From assembly GCA_039819785.1 (NCBI GenBank), contig JBCBRH010000003.1, positions 62,001 through 126,000 on the forward strand: a stretch of DNA of 64,000 bases, in the 5' to 3' direction. Shown here one piece after another: positions 28,062 to 36,541 of the stretch (positions are counted from its first letter, which is position 1; the number at the start of each line of letters is the position of its first letter). The notes below the pieces were generated by a model that did no database searches, had not been told where the DNA came from, and saw only the letters and a program-made list of their open reading frames with translations. The position numbers and the translations under genes are program-made. The DNA comes from JBCBRD01 sp039819785. GTDB lineage: Bacteria; Pseudomonadota; Alphaproteobacteria; Rhizobiales; Hyphomicrobiaceae.

Positions 28062-29741
28062 ATGTCCATTGCACAATTCAAGTCCGAAACGGATGTCCTG
28101 GCAGACGGTGCTGATGGGCTGCTGACCCGATGCGAACAGGCTGTCGCTGAAGCCGATAAGCTTCTGACGACGGCCAAGGGCGCAATCCGGGTCAAGTTGC
28201 AGGCAACCGAAGATCAAAACCAAATCCAGCATGCGATGCATGGTCTGGCATGGTTGGCGACGACCGTTGAAGGCCTGCGCCAGATGCACGCCTGGGCGGT
28301 CAGCCTCAAGTCCGAAGATCGCTTCGGCGAGTTCGAGCAACTGATTCTGGCGGCTGCGTTTGCTGAGTATCTGGCACAGATTTCTGGTGGCATCCCCATG
28401 AGCCAGGGCGAGATGATCCGCCCATCGGCGCTGGGCATTCCAAAATCAGATATTCGCCGTTTCGAAGATGCGATCGCTGATCTTGTAGACGGTGGATCGG
28501 ACGAAGGCGTCAAGGCGCGGCTGGCGAAGTTCATCGCCGATCAGCCCAACGCGACAACATTCGGGGATTCGGGTCTCGATGAGATGCATGCCGAAATGCA
28601 TGAGCAGATGCGCCGCTTTTCGGAAACGGAAGTCGTGCCGCACGCCCATGAATGGCACCTCAAAAACGAGTATATCCCGCTTGAAATGGTCGAAAAGCTC
28701 GCCGAACTCGGCGTTTTCGGGCTGACAATCCCAGAAGATCTCGGCGGCATGGGGCTTGGCAAAGAAGCCATGTGCGTTGTCTCAGAGGAACTGTCACGCG
28801 GCTATATCGGTGTCGGCTCGCTCGGTACGCGGTCTGAAATTGCTGGCGAACTCATCCTCCACAACGGGACAGATGAGCAAAAACAGAAATACCTGCCAGG
28901 GATCTCATCAGGTGAGATTTTGCCCACGGCGGTCTTTACCGAGCCAAACACGGGGTCCGACCTTGCCTCGCTGAAGACCCGCGCCGTCAAGACCGATGAC
29001 GGATACACGATCACCGGCCAGAAAACCTGGATCACACACCCGGTCCGCGCAGATGTCATGACCGTTCTGGCCCGCACAAATCCAGACGAAAAGGGCTATC
29101 GCGGACTGTCCATGTTCCTGGTGGAAAAGCCACGCGGAACAGACGAGAACCCGTTCCCAGCTGACGGCATGACCGGTGGCGAAATCGAAGTTTTGGGGTA
29201 CCGCGGGATGAAGGAATACGACATCTCGTTTGACGAGTTCGCGGTGCCGGAAAGCCAGCTTCTCGGTGGTGCCGAGGGGCAGGGCTTCAAACAGCTGATG
29301 GCGACGTTTGAAGGTGCTCGCATCCAGACGGCAGCGCGTGCCGTCGGTGTTGCCCAGTGTGCAATGGATCTCGCGCTAAAGTATGCGCTGGACCGGCAGC
29401 AGTTCGGTCAACCGATCTACAACTTCCCCCGCGTCGCCAACAAGATCGTCATGATGGCCGTTGAGGTCATGGTTGCCCGCCAGCTGACCTACTTCTCCGC
29501 CCGTCAAAAAGATGACGGACATCGCTGTGACCTGGAAGCGGGTATGGCCAAACTGATTGGCGCGCGCGTGGCTTGGGCCGCAGCCGACAACGCATTGCAG
29601 GTCCACGGCGGAAACGGGTTCGCCCTCGAGTACCCCATTAGCCGTGTGCTCTGCGACAGCCGCATCCTGAACATCTTTGAGGGTGCAGCCGAGATCCAGG
29701 CACAAGTTGTGGCTCGCAGACTGCTGGACACCAAGGCCTAA
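28062..29741 (+). CDS. mcd: (2S)-Methylsuccinyl-CoA dehydrogenase
   Basis: A FAD enzyme oxidising methylsuccinyl-CoA to mesaconyl-CoA, the step after the mutase in the ethylmalonyl-CoA pathway. At 559 residues it has the extra N-terminal domain of about 150 residues that separates Mcd from ordinary acyl-CoA dehydrogenases of about 380. The dehydrogenase core follows: GLTIPEDLGGMGLGKEAM, TAVFTEPNTGSDLASLKTRA, GQKTWITHP, QFGQPIYNFPRVANKI, and the C-terminal QVHGGNGFALEYPISRVLCD. AAGGTG lies nine bases ahead of ATG 28062. A stem-loop terminator follows. Confidence 0.93.
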   Translation: MSIAQFKSETDVLADGADGLLTRCEQAVAEADKLLTTAKGAIRVKLQATEDQNQIQHAMHGLAWLATTVEGLRQMHAWAVSLKSEDRFGEFEQLILAAAFAEYLAQISGGIPMSQGEMIRPSALGIPKSDIRRFEDAIADLVDGGSDEGVKARLAKFIADQPNATTFGDSGLDEMHAEMHEQMRRFSETEVVPHAHEWHLKNEYIPLEMVEKLAELGVFGLTIPEDLGGMGLGKEAMCVVSEELSRGYIGVGSLGTRSEIAGELILHNGTDEQKQKYLPGISSGEILPTAVFTEPNTGSDLASLKTRAVKTDDGYTITGQKTWITHPVRADVMTVLARTNPDEKGYRGLSMFLVEKPRGTDENPFPADGMTGGEIEVLGYRGMKEYDISFDEFAVPESQLLGGAEGQGFKQLMATFEGARIQTAARAVGVAQCAMDLALKYALDRQQFGQPIYNFPRVANKIVMMAVEVMVARQLTYFSARQKDDGHRCDLEAGMAKLIGARVAWAAADNALQVHGGNGFALEYPISRVLCDSRILNIFEGAAEIQAQVVARRLLDTKA

Positions 29742-29814
29742 ACGTCGCGGAAACCAACGGACGCGCGACCGCAACTTCATTCTGCGGTACGCTTCGACTT
29801 CGCGATCCTAAACG

Positions 29815-29854
29815 AAAAAGCCCACAAGACTGTCCAGGTTCTGCGGGCTTCTTT
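29815..29854 (+). terminator. Rho-independent terminator after mcd
   Basis: AAAGCCC pairs with GGGCTT around a loop of about 20 bases and is followed by TTCTTT. It lies about 75 bases after the mcd stop. Confidence 0.6.
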
Positions 29855-29953
29855 ACGCGGTGGGTGATGTGATCAATCAGCGCAAAACAAAATCTCGGGC
29901 TGCCCGGACTAACCGATGCTGCCCGGCTGACACGTTCGAAAACACTTTGGATC

Positions 29954-29965
29954 GGGGGGGGGGGG
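29954..29965. repeat. Twelve-base G homopolymer
   Basis: Twelve consecutive G (C on the LOV-gene strand), three bases beyond the LOV stop codon. Such runs slip easily in replication and in sequencing. Confidence 0.9.
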
Positions 29966-29967
29966 CT

Positions 29968-30495
29968 TCAGCTTCCGCTGGAGTTCAGCTCAAGCACGGA
30001 CTGGGTACAGGCGCGCGATCTAAGGATCTGCAAACGCTCCTGCGATGCAAGCCGCTGATTGGACAAGTCAATCCCGTCGTCCAGAAGCCGCGCATGTTCG
30101 AGCGGTGACATTCTCAAATTGCGTTGCGAAACGTCACACTGCGAGCCGAGATAGTAGAGAAGTGAGCCATTCTCGCCGAAGATCGGAAGAATAAAAACGT
30201 AGTTTTCAAACTTTGCGCCATTCTTGCGGTAATTCACAATGGGGACAAGCCGTTCTGCCCGGCGCTCAACTGCACGTCGCAATTCCGCACGTGATCGAGG
30301 ATCTGTTTCAGGACCCTGCATGAATCTGCAATTCCGTCCGATGATTTCTTCGGACTGATAGCCCGTGAGCTGCTCGAAAGCTTGGTTAACGAGCACCAGC
30401 GGGCAGTCGTCGAACACCGGCGACGACAAGGAGAGCGGAATAGGAGATGTCGCGAAGAACCGTTTTAAGGTCCTCGACGAGATGTCAGCGATCAT
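29968..30495 (-). CDS. Short LOV-domain (blue-light sensing PAS) protein
   Basis: A 175-residue protein that is essentially one LOV domain with N- and C-terminal helices. It holds the signature GRNCRFMQ, with the photoactive cysteine at Cys56. It also has the flavin-contacting Asn in NYRKNG, the second Asn in FENYVFILPI, and the Gln in YYLGSQCDVS. No output domain is attached, as in the short LOV proteins of Pseudomonas putida and Rhodobacter-like species, which signal by changing dimer geometry. ATG 30495 is chosen because GAGGG lies six bases upstream; the longer start at 30519 has none. Its only neighbour facing away is the SDR gene. Confidence 0.88.
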   Translation of the reverse strand: MIADISSRTLKRFFATSPIPLSLSSPVFDDCPLVLVNQAFEQLTGYQSEEIIGRNCRFMQGPETDPRSRAELRRAVERRAERLVPIVNYRKNGAKFENYVFILPIFGENGSLLYYLGSQCDVSQRNLRMSPLEHARLLDDGIDLSNQRLASQERLQILRSRACTQSVLELNSSGS

Positions 30496-30714
30496 CGAGT
30501 GCCCTCGGTTAAGCAGCATGCTTGCGTCGCGTCCATTGGACCGCGTACCAGCATCGCGCGAAAGTGGGAATTCGTCGTATACAATTCGTCGACCCCGATC
30601 CGATGTGCATGAAGATTGAGCAACGTTTTTCCGGTCAACTCATTGTAACACGTCAGTAAAGCCGACGGTTTTAGTCTCCGAGCCCACCCGACACATGACC
30701 ATTAGGGATGCCAG

Positions 30715-31539
30715 ATGAAACGAGCAGTATTGATAACCGGTTGTTCGTCAGGCATCGGCTTGGCCACGGCTATTCGCATGAAAAAGCGGGGCTGGCGGGT
30801 CATAGGTACGGTTAGACGACCTGACGACATCGCGCGACTGGCAGATCGGCACGGGGTCGAAGGTCTAACGCTCGAATTGACCGACAAAAACTCCATCGCG
30901 GCCTGCGCCGACCGTGCTTTGGAGCTGACAGATGGAAAACTTGAAGGACTGTTCAATAATGCGGCCTATGGCCAGGTTGGAGCGGTCGAAGACATCTCGG
31001 TCGATGATTTGCGCAGACAATTCGAAGTGAACGTATTTGGCGGTCATGATCTGACATGCCGTCTGGTACCGGCCATGCGCAAGGTTGGTCGCGGTCGAAT
31101 TGTGCAATGTTCATCTGTACTCGGATTGGTGTCAGGACCATTCCGCGGCGCCTACTCCGCATCCAAATACGCGCTTGAAGGACTGTCCGACGCCATGCGG
31201 TTGGAACTGCAAGGCGGAGGCATCTCGGTTTCATTGATTGAGCCTGGACCCATCAGGACCAAGTTCTTGGAGACCGCGATTGAAACGTTCAAGAAAACAA
31301 TCGACCGTGATGCTTCCCCTCACCGCGAGACGTACAAGGTGCGGCTGGCAAAAATGGAGGCTGGCGGCAACGACCGCTTTAAGATGGAGCCGGATGCCGT
31401 TGCAGAGAAAGTGCAGGACGCGCTGGAAAGCCTGAACCCGAAGCCGCGCTACTTCGTGACAACGCCAACGTATGTGGCCGATAGCCTGCGGCGCGTGCTG
31501 CCGACGCGCGTTTTGGATCGTATCGTTCACCGAATGTAA
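30715..31539 (+). CDS. Short-chain dehydrogenase/reductase (classical SDR)
   Basis: A 274-residue NAD(P)-dependent oxidoreductase with TGCSSGIG (cofactor binding), NNAAYG, catalytic Ser in QCSSVLG and the YSASK catalytic Tyr/Lys, followed by EPGPIRT. The Arg after the second strand (GTVRRPDD) suggests NADPH preference. The substrate is unknown; the closest general type is annotated as retinol- or steroid-like SDR. AGGGA lies seven bases before ATG 30715. It is divergent from the LOV gene. Confidence 0.9.
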   Translation: MKRAVLITGCSSGIGLATAIRMKKRGWRVIGTVRRPDDIARLADRHGVEGLTLELTDKNSIAACADRALELTDGKLEGLFNNAAYGQVGAVEDISVDDLRRQFEVNVFGGHDLTCRLVPAMRKVGRGRIVQCSSVLGLVSGPFRGAYSASKYALEGLSDAMRLELQGGGISVSLIEPGPIRTKFLETAIETFKKTIDRDASPHRETYKVRLAKMEAGGNDRFKMEPDAVAEKVQDALESLNPKPRYFVTTPTYVADSLRRVLPTRVLDRIVHRM

Positions 31540-31581
31540 AGTAGGCGGGAAATCGCTTCAGACCGTGAGGACGAAAGCTAA

Positions 31582-31686
31582 GAGCATGCTCAGGAAAAGT
31601 GTACGCGGTTTTCCGCCCGGAACATGCTCCAAATCAAGAGCTTAGAGCCTGCTTTGCGAGTCCAGGAAAAGCAAACAGGCTTCTAC
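31582..31686. repeat. Structured dispersed repeat, copy 2
   Basis: Same element as at 19330: outer arms GAGCATGCTC and GGAACATGCTC, inner GGAAAA/TTTTCC stem with the same loop, then a second hairpin (CCTGCTTTG with CAAACAGG). It lies between two convergent genes, where it could serve both as a terminator. Confidence 0.85.
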
Positions 31687-31716
31687 GAGACTCTAAGAGG
31701 CTCTACACCCACACCC

Positions 31717-32202
31717 CTAAGCCCGATGATACGGGTGGTCTGTGATAATGGTTATCGCGCGGTAGAGCTGCTCAGCCAGTAAAACCCGCGCCATCCCGTG
31801 CGGAAGTGTCATCTTCGATAATGATAGGGTCTGATGGGATGCGCGCCGAACCGCCTCGCCATGCCCATCCGGCCCGCCGATCAAAAAAATTAGCCGTGTT
31901 GTCCCTTGGTCGAGATACGACTGGATCGATGCCGCAAAAGCTTCGCTGGTCATCTGCGGGCCGTGCTCATCGAGCAAGACGAGCCTGTCGGAAGCCGTAG
32001 GCCGGACCTTTTGAAGCAAGCCTGCGGCTTCCTGGACCATCCGATCCTCACCGCGATCTGCGCGCGCTTCACCAATCTCAATAACTGAAAGGTCGGTCAG
32101 GCCGATCTGACGACCAGCTGAACAGCGCTTCTCGTATCGAACATACAGATCGCGATCTGCACCAGACTTGAGCCGGCCCACAGCGGCAATAATAATACGC
32201 AT
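31717..32202 (-). CDS. rlmH: 23S rRNA (pseudouridine1915-N3)-methyltransferase RlmH
   Basis: Methylates pseudouridine 1915 of 23S rRNA in the assembled 70S ribosome. The 161 residues show the SPOUT-fold knot and family motifs: RIIIAAVGRLK at the start, FLIGGPDGHG and LSLSKMTLPHGMARVLLAEQLYRA, ending ITDHPYHRA. Length is typical. ATG 32202 gives the usual N-terminus; seven codons of upstream extension are ignored. It forms the end of the proB-proA-nadD-rsfS-rlmH block. Confidence 0.95.
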   Translation of the reverse strand: MRIIIAAVGRLKSGADRDLYVRYEKRCSAGRQIGLTDLSVIEIGEARADRGEDRMVQEAAGLLQKVRPTASDRLVLLDEHGPQMTSEAFAASIQSYLDQGTTRLIFLIGGPDGHGEAVRRASHQTLSLSKMTLPHGMARVLLAEQLYRAITIITDHPYHRA

Positions 32203-32320
32203 GATGACGGACGCCTTGGTCAAACGCCGGACGACAAGGCGTGCGTGCTCGGCTTCAGCAATCTGAGATGCCGATTAGTATTCAAATTCGACGCGTCACG
32301 CGACCGGTGCTGCGGGCAGT

Positions 32321-32764
32321 TCAGTGCGAGGACTGATCTGGCGGGCGCTCCGTGGACCACATCCGTTCCAGATTATAGAACGCACGCACTTCAGGCCGGA
32401 ACAGGTGAACGATGATGTCACCGGTATCGATGAGCACCCAATCGCATTGTTCCGTGCCTTCGATCCGCACGTGTCCAAGCCCGTTTTCTTTGAGTTTTGT
32501 CCGGATCTGTTCGGCCACGGCACCGACATGGCGGTCGGTCCGCCCCGTCGCGATAACCATGTAATCGCCAATGGAGGATTTCCCCTCCAGACTGATCGTG
32601 ACGATGTCTTCGGCCTTTGCGTCATCAAGCCAAAGCTTAATCTTTTCCACGATTTGTGCCGACGAATCCGTGCTGGATGTCAAATCGGCCTGAGGTCTAC
32701 CGTTCAAGGCCACCTCGTTTGCGGCTGGCATGTTTGCGTGTTCGTTCCCTAATATTGAGCGCAT
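32321..32764 (-). CDS. rsfS: Ribosome silencing factor RsfS
   Basis: Binds uL14 on the large ribosomal subunit and blocks subunit joining under starvation. The conserved core spans about residue 37 to the end: KIKLWLDDAKAEDIVTISLE, GDYMVIATGRTDRHVGAVAE, and CDWVLIDTGDIIVHLFRPEVRAFYNLERMW. The first 35 residues are a variable leader and the start is not certain (ATG 32764, 32794 or 32731 are all in frame). It lies between nadD and rlmH as in most bacteria of this group. Confidence 0.93.
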   Translation of the reverse strand: MRSILGNEHANMPAANEVALNGRPQADLTSSTDSSAQIVEKIKLWLDDAKAEDIVTISLEGKSSIGDYMVIATGRTDRHVGAVAEQIRTKLKENGLGHVRIEGTEQCDWVLIDTGDIIVHLFRPEVRAFYNLERMWSTERPPDQSSH

Positions 32765-32961
32765 GGCAACGTTCCGAATGCGACCTGCTTTCAAAAATCA
32801 GTCGGCATATAAGGGCCAACCAATGGTGAACGTGAACGCGAATACGAAACTGCACTTGAACTAAGGTGGCCCGACTTGGCCGCGACCGCAAGACCTTTAC
32901 GCAGATTGCGTGTCCAAATGCAGACAATACGCAACCTCGAAGCGTGCTCCCGGCGCCACAG

Positions 32962-33588
32962 TCAGCCCGTGTCACGCCTCAGCTCGGTCGATGACAACGG
33001 ACACAGCCGTGTGGACAAGAACGTCCAGCAGGGCGCGCGATGCCCTGGAACAAGCGGCGCACGCGCCTCTGGCACACGGTAACGGGCAAGAGCACGCGCG
33101 GCAGGAGATGAGAGCGCCGGAAACCGCCAGCCCGGTCGGTCGACCACGGCAAAGGGCATGGCCTGCGCAATGTCGCGCCAATTCTGCCAGCGGTGAAAGC
33201 TGGCCAGATTGTCGGCCCCCATCACCCAAACAAATTGCGCGCCGCCATGCCGCCGCTTCAAGAACGCCAGCGTTTCGGCGGTGAACGGAGAGTTGAGTGT
33301 CTCCTCAAATGACGCCATGACCATGCGGTTGTCTTGGCAAAGCGCCTCGGCTTTGGCCATGCGATCAGCCTGCGAAGGCAGGCCGTCTTTCGGTTTGAGT
33401 GGGTTGCCCGGCGTCACAAGCCACCAGACTGTGTTCAGCCGCAACCGCCTGACGGCCGTTTTCGCGACCGTGACATGCCCAATGTGCGGTGGATTAAACG
33501 AACCGCCCATCACACCGATCCGAATACCTGGCGGTGCAGGAGGTGTTTTGACGGCAATGCGCCCGAAATTCGTGGCGAGGGATTTCAC
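32962..33588 (-). CDS. nadD: Nicotinate-nucleotide adenylyltransferase NadD
   Basis: Adenylates nicotinate mononucleotide in NAD synthesis. It has the nucleotidyltransferase GSFNPPHIGH motif, VTPGNPLKP, FVWVMGADNLASFHRWQNW and the C-terminal STELRR corresponding to ISSTxIR. The start is a problem. From GTG 33588 the protein is 208 residues, the normal size, but the frame stays open to 33792 through a 24-bp tandem repeat and into the end of proA. The extension would add 68 odd residues and I treat it as non-coding. The downstream neighbour is rsfS. Confidence 0.9.
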   Translation of the reverse strand: MKSLATNFGRIAVKTPPAPPGIRIGVMGGSFNPPHIGHVTVAKTAVRRLRLNTVWWLVTPGNPLKPKDGLPSQADRMAKAEALCQDNRMVMASFEETLNSPFTAETLAFLKRRHGGAQFVWVMGADNLASFHRWQNWRDIAQAMPFAVVDRPGWRFPALSSPAARALARYRVPEARAPLVPGHRAPCWTFLSTRLCPLSSTELRRDTG

Positions 33589-33589
33589 C

Positions 33590-33661
33590 GGGCGGAGCCC
33601 GTCAGAGTGAGGAGGGCGGAGCCCGTTGATGTAAGAAGAGCGGAGCCCGCTGGACTTGCAA
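33590..33661. repeat. Tandem repeat, three 24-bp units, between proA and nadD
   Basis: Three head-to-tail units, each starting with (G/A)GCGGAGCCCG, with a partial fourth. The unit is a multiple of three, so the overlapping open frame of nadD reads as an 8-residue repeat (NGLRPPHS-like). It falls just upstream of the likely nadD start. Confidence 0.85.
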
Positions 33662-33754
33662 ACGCGAAGCCAGTCAAGGAACGACACCCCCGCCCGGCCC
33701 CTCCAAACCACTTGCCTGCCGGGCCAACGCTTCTGCCTCGAACGAATTGTACCA

Positions 33755-35074
33755 TCACGCCGGACGCACCTGCCCAGAACCGCGCACCACATATTTAAAG
33801 CTGGTCAATTGCTCCACACCGACCGGCCCGCGTGCATGCATTTTGCCGGTTGCGATCCCAATCTCGGCCCCCATGCCGAACTCTCCCCCGTCAGCAAACT
33901 GAGTGGAGGCGTTGTGCATGACGATGGCTGAGTCTACGCGGGTCAAAAACAGTGTCGATGTTGCAAAGCAGTCGGTGATGATGGCGTCTGTGTGGTGTGA
34001 TCCATACTGGGCGATGTGGTCGATCGCTTCGTCGACACCATCGACGATTTTGATCGCAATGACCGAATCGAGGAATTCACGTCCCCAATCATCGTCTTTA
34101 GCGGCCTTGACGCGGCGGTCGACGGCCTGCGTCGCGGCATCGCCACGGACCTCGCATCCAGCATCCAGAAGGTCAGCCACAATGGGTTGAAGATGGGTCC
34201 GAGCACAACGCTGATCAACAAGGACGGTTTCAGTCGCCCCACACACGCCAGTACGCCGCAACTTTGCATTCAGTACGATATCGCGCGCCATCTGCAGGTC
34301 TGCGGCACCGTCGACATAGGTGTGACAAATGCCTTCCAGGTGCGCGAACACAGGAACGCGTGCGTCCGCCTGCACCCGTTCCACCAGCGACCGTCCTCCC
34401 CGGGGTACGATGACATCAATTGCGCCGTCCAACCCGCTGAGCATATGGCCGACAGCACGTCGGTCCCCTGTCGGGATGACTTGAACCACGTGTTCTGAAA
34501 GGCAGGCCTGCCGAAGCCCGCCAACCAGACAGTCGAGGATTGCAAGGGTCGAATTCAAGCTGTCCGAGCCACCGCGCAGGATCGCGGCATTGCCGCTTTT
34601 GATACACAACGCACCAGCATCAGCAGTGACATTCGGGCGGCTTTCAAAGATGACGCCGATGACCCCGATGGGTGTCCGCACGCGCGCAATCTTCAGCCCG
34701 TTTGGTCGGTCCCAGGCGGCAATCGTCTGCCCGACCGGATCGTCCAGATCGGCAATGGCGCGCAAGCCGTTCGCCATTTGCGAAATACGTGTCGGGTTCA
34801 ATGCCAGCCGGTCGACAAAGGCATCGTTTTTCTGGGCCAGTCTGGCCGCCCGCACATCAATCTCATTGGCTCTCAGAATGTCCGAGCTGCGTGCCTCCAG
34901 AAGATCGGCCGCGGCCGTGAGCGCTGCGTCTTTTTCGGCGCGGGAGGCTGTCGCGATCGACCTTGCAGCAGCTTTGGCCTGCGCGCCGATGCGGTCCATG
35001 TCTTCGGCCATGTCGCCGACGAGCGGGTCAAACGGAGCCGTTGGGTCATGGGAGGGCCTGGCAGTCAGAGACAT
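33755..35074 (-). CDS. proA: Gamma-glutamyl phosphate reductase ProA
   Basis: NADPH-dependent reduction of gamma-glutamyl phosphate to glutamate semialdehyde, second step of proline synthesis. The 439 residues have the aldehyde dehydrogenase-like fold with PIGVIGVIFESRPNVT, NAAILRGGSDS, IVPRGGRSLV, the catalytic Cys in LRRTGVCGATETVLVD, and FADGGEFGMGAEIGIATGKMHARGP split over the C-terminal motif. ATG 35074 gives the normal length; a TTG at 35116 is in frame. proB lies 216 bases upstream on the same strand. Confidence 0.96.
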   Translation of the reverse strand: MSLTARPSHDPTAPFDPLVGDMAEDMDRIGAQAKAAARSIATASRAEKDAALTAAADLLEARSSDILRANEIDVRAARLAQKNDAFVDRLALNPTRISQMANGLRAIADLDDPVGQTIAAWDRPNGLKIARVRTPIGVIGVIFESRPNVTADAGALCIKSGNAAILRGGSDSLNSTLAILDCLVGGLRQACLSEHVVQVIPTGDRRAVGHMLSGLDGAIDVIVPRGGRSLVERVQADARVPVFAHLEGICHTYVDGAADLQMARDIVLNAKLRRTGVCGATETVLVDQRCARTHLQPIVADLLDAGCEVRGDAATQAVDRRVKAAKDDDWGREFLDSVIAIKIVDGVDEAIDHIAQYGSHHTDAIITDCFATSTLFLTRVDSAIVMHNASTQFADGGEFGMGAEIGIATGKMHARGPVGVEQLTSFKYVVRGSGQVRPA

Positions 35075-35289
35075 GGTTTTGTCGAGCTTTCTTATTGGGT
35101 CGTGTTCGTCCGGCAAGATGTGCTGGCACGCAAGAATACGGGGAAGTCTATGGTGAACACGCGAGACAACGAAGCAGCCTAAGTCAGAAATCCGGCAGAC
35201 AGTAGTCGCCCGGTCGCGCGTTGAAAAGAGACCGGCGCAACGCGAGCATGATCGTGCGGCAGAGTTCGGTCGCCAAAAGCGGGTTAGCT

Positions 35290-36459
35290 CTAGCGTCGGC
35301 TGAGCGCCAAGTCATCCCGGTGGATCAACGCCGCGCGCCCTTCGAACCCCAAAATCTCTGCAATTTCATGGGATTGCTTGCCGATGATCCGCTTCGCATC
35401 CGATGTGCAATATGCGATCAAGCCTCGGCCAAGCTCGGCACCGGTCTGGTCCCGAACGATCACCGCATCACCCCGGTCAAACGTTCCTGAAACCGAAACC
35501 ACACCAGCGGGTAAAAGACTCTTGCCGGACCGAAGCGCGCGCTTGGCCCCCGTATCGACCACAACGTCCCCCACCGGATCGAGTTGGCCCGACAGCCAGC
35601 GCTTCTTCGCAGTCACCGGATCAGATGGGGCGAGAAACCATGTACAGGGCGCACCTTCGCCAATCGCGCGAAGGGGGTTAGCGACCACGCCGCTGGCGAT
35701 CACCATATGGCATCCAGCCGAGGTCGCAACACGCGCCGCCTCCAGCTTGGTTTTCATGCCACCCTTGGACAGCGCGGTCCCCGCCTCTCCCGCCATCGCC
35801 TCGATGTCGGGCGTGATGTCGGTGATCACATCAAAGCGCGTGGCATCATCCGAGGTGCCAGGTGCGGCTGTATAAAACCCGTCCACGTCCGATAACAGCA
35901 CAAGACAATCAGACGAAGCCATCGACGCGACCCGCGCCGAAAGCCTGTCGTTGTCGCCATACCGGATCTCGTTGGTGGCAACCGTATCATTCTCGTTCAC
36001 AACCGGCAGTGCCTTCAGCCGCAACAGTGTCTCAATGGTCTGACGGGCGTTGAGATAACGCCGGCGCTCTTCGGTGTCTTGCAACGTGAGAAGAATTTGC
36101 GCGATTTGAATATCATGCACCGAGGCAAGCTCCCGGTAGGCATGCGCCAGGGTAATCTGTCCAACGGCAGCCGCAGCCTGGCTATCTTCCAATGGCAATG
36201 GCCCCGTGGGGAGATGCAGCGCATGACGTCCAAGCGCGATGGCCCCCGACGACACCAAAATCACATCCGTCCCGCGACGGCGCAGCTGGGCAATGTCATC
36301 CAAAAGGGACGCAAGCCAAGTGAGCCGCAAGTCTCCGGTTGCCGGATCGACCAGCAGAGCCGAGCCGATCTTTACCACGACCCGATGCGCTGCAGCCCAT
36401 TCGGGTCGATGAGGCGGGTTCGTTGTGGCTTGCGGATTGGTCTTGGTGTGCGTGGTCAT
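35290..36459 (-). CDS. proB: Glutamate 5-kinase ProB with PUA domain
   Basis: Phosphorylates glutamate in the first, proline-inhibited step of proline synthesis. The amino-acid kinase domain (VVVKIGSALL, LVSSGAIALGRHAL, VVNENDTVATNEIRYGDND, LLSDVDGFY, GGMKTKLEAAR) is followed from about residue 285 by a C-terminal PUA domain (AKRALRSGKSLLPAGV). The 389-residue length is standard. Between proB and obgE lies a degenerate piece of the structured repeat. Confidence 0.96.
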   Translation of the reverse strand: MTTHTKTNPQATTNPPHRPEWAAAHRVVVKIGSALLVDPATGDLRLTWLASLLDDIAQLRRRGTDVILVSSGAIALGRHALHLPTGPLPLEDSQAAAAVGQITLAHAYRELASVHDIQIAQILLTLQDTEERRRYLNARQTIETLLRLKALPVVNENDTVATNEIRYGDNDRLSARVASMASSDCLVLLSDVDGFYTAAPGTSDDATRFDVITDITPDIEAMAGEAGTALSKGGMKTKLEAARVATSAGCHMVIASGVVANPLRAIGEGAPCTWFLAPSDPVTAKKRWLSGQLDPVGDVVVDTGAKRALRSGKSLLPAGVVSVSGTFDRGDAVIVRDQTGAELGRGLIAYCTSDAKRIIGKQSHEIAEILGFEGRAALIHRDDLALSRR

Positions 36460-36506
36460 GAAGATCAATCGTGCCTGGATTGCGCAATGGCGATGATTTG
36501 CGGTTC

Positions 36507-36541
36507 TAGATCATGTTCAGAGAAGGTGTGAGCGGTTTAAG
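36507..36541. repeat. Degenerate partial copy of the structured repeat
   Basis: ATCATGTTCAG followed by GTGTGAGCGGTTT matches the first 35 or so bases of the element at 19330 with scattered changes. The second half is missing, and the copy ends at the obgE stop. Probably a decayed copy. Confidence 0.45.
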
